Source of the DNA: Pseudothermotoga sp.
Lineage (GTDB): Bacteria; Thermotogota; Thermotogae; Thermotogales; DSM-5069
Assembly (NCBI GenBank): GCA_028276125.1
Contig: JAPYWY010000009.1
Location: forward strand, 1 to 16,803
Direction of reading: 5' to 3'
Length of the DNA stretch: 16,803 bases
Under the pieces are notes generated by a model. The model was not told where the DNA came from and made no database searches. It saw only the letters and a program-made list of their open reading frames with translations. The first letter of the stretch is position 1, and every line of letters begins with the position of its first letter. This document shows positions 13,944 to 16,803 of this stretch, piece by piece. Made by a program: the position numbers and the translations under genes.

Positions 13944-14231
13944 ATGCCAAGAAAGAGATTGGTAGGTGTCGTGGTCAGCGACAAGATGGACAAGACCGTG
14001 GTCGTCAAGGTGACAAGAAGGTTTGAACATCCTGTTTACAAGAAACACATTGAACGATCCAAGAAATACCACGCACACGACGAGCACAACGAGTGCAAGG
14101 TCGGCGACGTCGTTGCCATAGAAGAAACGCGACCACTCAGCAAGACGAAGAGGTGGAGGGTCGTGGAAATACTCCAGCGTGCGTATCAGACTGAAAAAAT
14201 GCCCGAGGTTGAGGAGAGTGAGCAGTTATGA
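13944..14231 (+). CDS. rpsQ: 30S ribosomal protein S17
   Basis: This 95-aa primary binder of the 5' domain of 16S rRNA has an OB fold: MPRKRLVGVVVSDKMDKTVVVKV, HPVYKKHIERSKKYHAHDE, CKVGDVVAIEETRPLSKTKRWRVVEIL. Compared with E. coli (84 aa) it has an acidic C-terminal tail (TEKMPEVEESEQL). GGAGG at 13930-13934, inside the end of rpmC, is nine bases before the ATG. Its stop overlaps the rplN start as ATGA, joining the S10 block to the spc block without a gap. Confidence 0.97.
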   Translation: MPRKRLVGVVVSDKMDKTVVVKVTRRFEHPVYKKHIERSKKYHAHDEHNECKVGDVVAIEETRPLSKTKRWRVVEILQRAYQTEKMPEVEESEQL

Positions 14232-14596
14232 TTCAGACGGAATCCTATCTCAACGTCGCGGACAATTCGGGTGCGAAGGTTTTGAGGGTCATCAGGATCT
14301 TGGGAGGGCACCACAAGAAGTACGGTACGGTTGGAGACATAGTCGTGTGCTCTGTCAGGGATGTCATACCGAACACTGGGATCAAAAAAGGCGAGGTCGT
14401 CAAGGCGGTCATCGTTCGGACGAGGAAGCCAATAAGAAGACCGGATGGGACCTACATAAGGTTCGATGACAATGCCGCCGTTGTTCTCGACAAGTTCAAC
14501 GAGCCAAGGGGTACACGCGTTTTTGGACCGGTGGCCAGGGAGATCCGTGAGAAGGGTTACATGAAGATCGTGTCTCTGGCACCAGAGGTCCTGTGA
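14228..14596 (+). CDS. rplN: 50S ribosomal protein L14
   Basis: This 122-aa protein of the subunit interface is a partner of the silencing factor RsfS. It starts MIQTESYLNVADNSGAKVLR. It has VRDVIPNTGIKKGEVVKAVIVRT, IRFDDNAAVVLDKFNEPRGTRVFGPVARE and a C-terminus at the standard length. In E. coli this gene opens a separate spc operon with its own promoter. Here its ATG overlaps the rpsQ stop, so it is read as part of the same unit. Confidence 0.97.
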   Translation: MIQTESYLNVADNSGAKVLRVIRILGGHHKKYGTVGDIVVCSVRDVIPNTGIKKGEVVKAVIVRTRKPIRRPDGTYIRFDDNAAVVLDKFNEPRGTRVFGPVAREIREKGYMKIVSLAPEVL

Positions 14597-14603
14597 GAGG
14601 TGA
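14597..14603 (+). promoter_or_regulatory. Ribosome binding site of rplX
   Basis: GAGGTGA follows the rplN stop; GAGG is eight bases before the ATG at 14609. The in-frame GTG at 14600 is part of this site and is not the start. Confidence 0.75.
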
Positions 14604-14608
14604 AGAAG

Positions 14609-14926
14609 ATGCGCATAAAACGCGACGATCTAGTCCAAGTCATCTCAGGTAAAGATAAGGGCAAGAGAGGCAAGGTCCTCAAGGTGATACCGAAGGAGAA
14701 CAAGGTCGTAGTACAGGGCGTGAACATGGTCAAGAGGCACCAAAGACCCATACCCCAGCTCAGAGAGGGAGGCATCATAGAGAGAGAAGCTCCGATCTAT
14801 GCTTGCAAGGTCATGATCGTGTGTCCGAGTTGCGATAAGCCAACGCGTGTCGGTGTGAAGTTCTTGGAAGACGGCACGAAGGTCAGATTCTGCAAAAAAT
14901 GCGGCGAGATCATCGATAAAGCGTGA
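14609..14926 (+). CDS. rplX: 50S ribosomal protein L24 with CxxC...CxxC zinc-ribbon element
   Basis: This 105-aa assembly-initiator protein binds the 5' region of 23S rRNA. The KOW motif spans about residues 8-34 (VQVISGKDKGKRGKVLKV), then VKRHQRP. The C-terminal part has C72-x2-C75 and C95-x2-C98 (CPSC and CKKC), which could hold one zinc ion. E. coli L24 lacks these cysteines, but many Clostridia-like and Thermotogota L24s have them. The start is the ATG placed by the GAGGTGA site; GTG at 14600 would add three residues. Confidence 0.96.
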   Translation: MRIKRDDLVQVISGKDKGKRGKVLKVIPKENKVVVQGVNMVKRHQRPIPQLREGGIIEREAPIYACKVMIVCPSCDKPTRVGVKFLEDGTKVRFCKKCGEIIDKA

Positions 14927-14931
14927 GGAGG
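14927..14931 (+). promoter_or_regulatory. Ribosome binding site of rplE
   Basis: GGAGG directly follows the rplX stop and lies nine bases before the ATG at 14941. It excludes the in-frame GTG at 14923, which overlaps the rplX stop. Confidence 0.8.
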
Positions 14932-14940
14932 AATCCAAAG

Positions 14941-15489
14941 ATGGCCCAGTATGTGCCTTTGAAGGAGAAATACGAAAAAGAGATAGTACCGATACTGATG
15001 AAAGAATTTGGATACAAGAACATCCATCAAGTTCCAAAACTCGAGAAGATAGTCATAAACATGGGGATCGGTGAGGGAGCAAGAAACGCCGATCTACTCA
15101 CGAAACATTCGAACGAACTCGCAGCTATCACTGGACAAAGGCCTGTGATCACGAAAGCCAAGAAGAGCATCTCGAACTTCAAGATAAGGAAAGGGATGAA
15201 CATCGGTTTGAAGGTCACGCTCCGCGGTCTCAGGATGTGGAACTTCCTGTACAAGCTTGCGAACATCGCTCTACCGAAAGTCAGGGACTTTCGTGGCTTG
15301 AACCCAGACTCCTTCGATGGAAGGGGTAACTACAGTTTCGGCTTGAGCGAACAGTTCGTTTTCCCCGAGATCACACCGGACCAAGCCACGAGGGTACAGG
15401 GCATGGACATCATCATAGTCACGACAGCCAAGAGCGACAGGGAAGCGAAGAGGTTGTTGGAACTTCTGGGATTGCCTTTCAGAAAATGA
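14941..15489 (+). CDS. rplE: 50S ribosomal protein L5
   Basis: This 182-aa protein binds 5S rRNA and contacts P-site tRNA. It reads MAQYVPLKEKYEKEIVPILM, then VPKLEKIVINMGIGEGARN, ITGQRPVITKAKKSISNFKIRKGMNIG, and DFRGLNPDSFDGRGNYSFGL with FPEITPD, all L5 hallmarks. The start is fixed by GGAGG at 14927-14931. Length is close to the usual 179-185. It is followed by rpsZ after 14 bases. Confidence 0.97.
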   Translation: MAQYVPLKEKYEKEIVPILMKEFGYKNIHQVPKLEKIVINMGIGEGARNADLLTKHSNELAAITGQRPVITKAKKSISNFKIRKGMNIGLKVTLRGLRMWNFLYKLANIALPKVRDFRGLNPDSFDGRGNYSFGLSEQFVFPEITPDQATRVQGMDIIIVTTAKSDREAKRLLELLGLPFRK

Positions 15490-15503
15490 GGAGGAGATAA
15501 AGG

Positions 15504-15689
15504 ATGCCGAGGAAAGGTTTGATAGAAAGATGGAAGAGACCAAAGAAGTTCAAAGTTCGTGAATACACAAGGTGCGTCATGTGTGGTAGAGCCAAGTCTG
15601 TGTACAGAGAATTCGGCCTCTGCAGGGTCTGTTTCAGGAAGATGGCGTTGGAAGGTAAGCTCCCTGGAGTCAAGAAGGCAAGTTGGTGA
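15504..15689 (+). CDS. rpsZ: 30S ribosomal protein S14 type Z (zinc-binding)
   Basis: This 61-aa short form of S14 is in the 30S head. The zinc ligands are C24-x2-C27 and C40-x2-C43 (CVMC and CRVC). It starts MPRKGLIERWKRPKKFKVR and ends RKMALEGKLPGVKKASW. This is the zinc-containing C+ type, in contrast to the roughly 100-aa zinc-free form of E. coli. The rplE stop runs into GGAGGAG, which serves the ATG at 15504. No zinc-free duplicate is visible in the window. Confidence 0.97.
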   Translation: MPRKGLIERWKRPKKFKVREYTRCVMCGRAKSVYREFGLCRVCFRKMALEGKLPGVKKASW

Positions 15690-15704
15690 AGAGGAGGGAG
15701 AACG

Positions 15705-16109
15705 ATGTGGAGCGACCCGATAGCTGATATGCTCACGCGAATCAGGAACGCCAACGTCGCGTTCAAAGAATACGTGGACGTGCCAGCCTCGAACATGAAG
15801 CGTGCGATCTGCGAGATACTCAAGCGCGAAGGATTCATTCAAGATTACAAATACATCGAGGATGGCAAGCAGGGCATACTCAGAATACACATGAAGTACA
15901 AAGGTTTGAGGAGAAACCGTGACAGAGTGATTCACGGGATCGTGAGGGTATCAAAGCCTGGGAGAAGAATCTACGTTACGAAAGACGAGCTACCGAAAGT
16001 CAAAAACGGTCTCGGTATAGCGATACTGACGACCTCGAAAGGCATCATGACCGACAAGGAAGCCAGGGAGCTCGGAGTCGGTGGAGAAATCATCGCCTAC
16101 ATCTGGTGA
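15705..16109 (+). CDS. rpsH: 30S ribosomal protein S8
   Basis: This 134-aa primary 16S rRNA binder reads MWSDPIADMLTRIRNANVAFKEYVDVPAS, then REGFIQDYKYIEDGKQGILRIHMKY, and the C-terminal signature GLGIAILTTSKGIMTDKEARELGVGGEIIAYIW. In E. coli it represses spc expression by binding near rplE; I did not identify such a target here. GAGGAGGG lies between the rpsZ stop and the ATG. Length is normal. Confidence 0.97.
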   Translation: MWSDPIADMLTRIRNANVAFKEYVDVPASNMKRAICEILKREGFIQDYKYIEDGKQGILRIHMKYKGLRRNRDRVIHGIVRVSKPGRRIYVTKDELPKVKNGLGIAILTTSKGIMTDKEARELGVGGEIIAYIW

Positions 16110-16121
16110 GGAGGTGAAAAG

Positions 16122-16676
16122 ATGTCCAAGCTTGGGAAGAAACCCATAGTCATACCCGCCGGTGTCAGCGTACAGCTCGAGTCCGACACGATAACGGTGA
16201 AAGGTCCCAAGGGAACACTTTCGCAGAAGCTGTCCGAGTACGTGAAGGTTGAAATAGAAGACGGCAAGATCTGGATTAAGCAGAACGAGGAGAAAATGAT
16301 CAGGAGGTCATTCAGACGCGTTTTGAAGATGTTCCAAGGTACCTATTGGTCGCTGATAAGGAACATGATAAACGGTGTGACGAAAGGTTTTGAGAAACAG
16401 CTGGAGATCATCGGGGTCGGTTACAGGGCACAGGCACAGGGCAACAAACTGACGCTTCAAGTGGGTTACACGCATCCTGTGGTGCTCGAAGCTCCCACAG
16501 GTGTAAGCGTTGAGACACCTTCACCCAACATCATCGTGGTCAGAGGAGCGGACAAACAAAAGGTCGGACAGTTCGCCGCCACGATCAGGTCCTACAGAGA
16601 AGTCAACGTTTACACGGGTAAAGGCATCAAGTACAAGGACGAAGTGGTGAGAAGAAAAGAAGGTAAGAAGGCGTAA
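16122..16676 (+). CDS. rplF: 50S ribosomal protein L6
   Basis: This 184-aa protein near the sarcin-ricin loop has two related domains. It starts MSKLGKKPIVIPAGVSVQLE, then TVKGPKGTLSQKLSE, and the second half has LEIIGVGYRAQAQGNKLTLQVGYTHPV, ending in a basic tail with YTGKGIKYKDEVVRRKEGKKA. GGAGGTG after the rpsH stop serves the ATG. Length is within the family range (176-185). It is followed by rplR after 14 bases. Confidence 0.97.
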   Translation: MSKLGKKPIVIPAGVSVQLESDTITVKGPKGTLSQKLSEYVKVEIEDGKIWIKQNEEKMIRRSFRRVLKMFQGTYWSLIRNMINGVTKGFEKQLEIIGVGYRAQAQGNKLTLQVGYTHPVVLEAPTGVSVETPSPNIIVVRGADKQKVGQFAATIRSYREVNVYTGKGIKYKDEVVRRKEGKKA

Positions 16677-16690
16677 AGGGGGCATTTGAC

Positions 16691-16803
16691 GTGATAAAGA
16701 AAGAGGACCGAAATCTGAAGAGGATCAAGAGACATCTGAGGATCAGAAAGAAAGTGAAGGGCACACCACAGAAGCCTCGTTTGGCCGTGTTCAAGAGTGA
16801 AAG
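16691..16803 (+). CDS. rplR: 50S ribosomal protein L18, N-terminal part (cut by window edge)
   Basis: The first 37 codons of the 5S rRNA-binding protein L18: MIKKEDRNLKRIKRHLRIRK, then KVKGTPQKPRLAVFKSE, which matches the family's basic N-terminus followed by RPRLxVF. The start is GTG with AAAGGGGG at 16675-16682, a G-rich and less standard ribosome site than those upstream. Its position directly after rplF is the standard spc order. It is too short to have been listed as a long open frame. Confidence 0.93.
   Translation, partial: MIKKEDRNLKRIKRHLRIRKKVKGTPQKPRLAVFKSE

Overview
The window is bacterial chromosomal DNA of about half G+C. It most likely comes from the Thermotogota, perhaps a Pseudothermotoga-like member. 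The basis is arginine coded mainly by AGA/AGG, frequent ATA isoleucine codons, strong GGAGG(TG) ribosome sites, many GTG starts, protein lengths close to those I recall for Thermotoga, and a str gene cluster joined directly to the S10 and spc clusters. The genus is inferred from recall, not from a search.

Left edge, minus strand (1-729): a ferrous-iron uptake operon. feoA encodes two tandem FeoA domains and overlaps the TTG start of feoB by four bases; feoB runs off the left edge. A good promoter (TTGAAG, 17 bp, TATTAT) is followed by a 23-bp inverted repeat containing a Fur-like 7-1-7 site, placed over the predicted transcription start. A divergent promoter faces uvrC.

Positions 787-4735, plus strand: uvrC, an unrecognised four-helix membrane protein (150 aa), tmcAL (tRNA-Met cytidine acetate ligase) and a corrinoid adenosyltransferase. 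The genes abut or overlap, so they are probably one transcription unit. No terminator is visible before the next block.

Positions 4736-4891: a 156-bp leader with up to three stacked promoter candidates. The best (TTGACA, 17 bp, TAAAAT) lies just upstream of rpsL.

Positions 4892-16803, plus strand: rpsL-rpsG-fusA-tuf-rpsJ-rplC-rplD-rplW-rplB-rpsS-rplV-rpsC-rplP-rpmC-rpsQ-rplN-rplX-rplE-rpsZ-rpsH-rplF-rplR (partial at the right edge). This is str + S10 + spc as one uninterrupted translation-machinery super-cluster. The only notable internal gap (55 bp, tuf to rpsJ) holds a GC-rich hairpin followed by four Ts, a candidate attenuator or processing site. Several neighbours overlap as ATGA, and most others carry a Shine-Dalgarno sequence directly after the preceding stop.

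No gene-free stretch exceeds 300 bases. I saw no RNA genes, mobile elements, CRISPR arrays or obvious transferred islands. I did not find a clearly new biological system. The best leads are the unknown membrane protein, the feo operator design, the stacked str promoters and the tuf/rpsJ hairpin.
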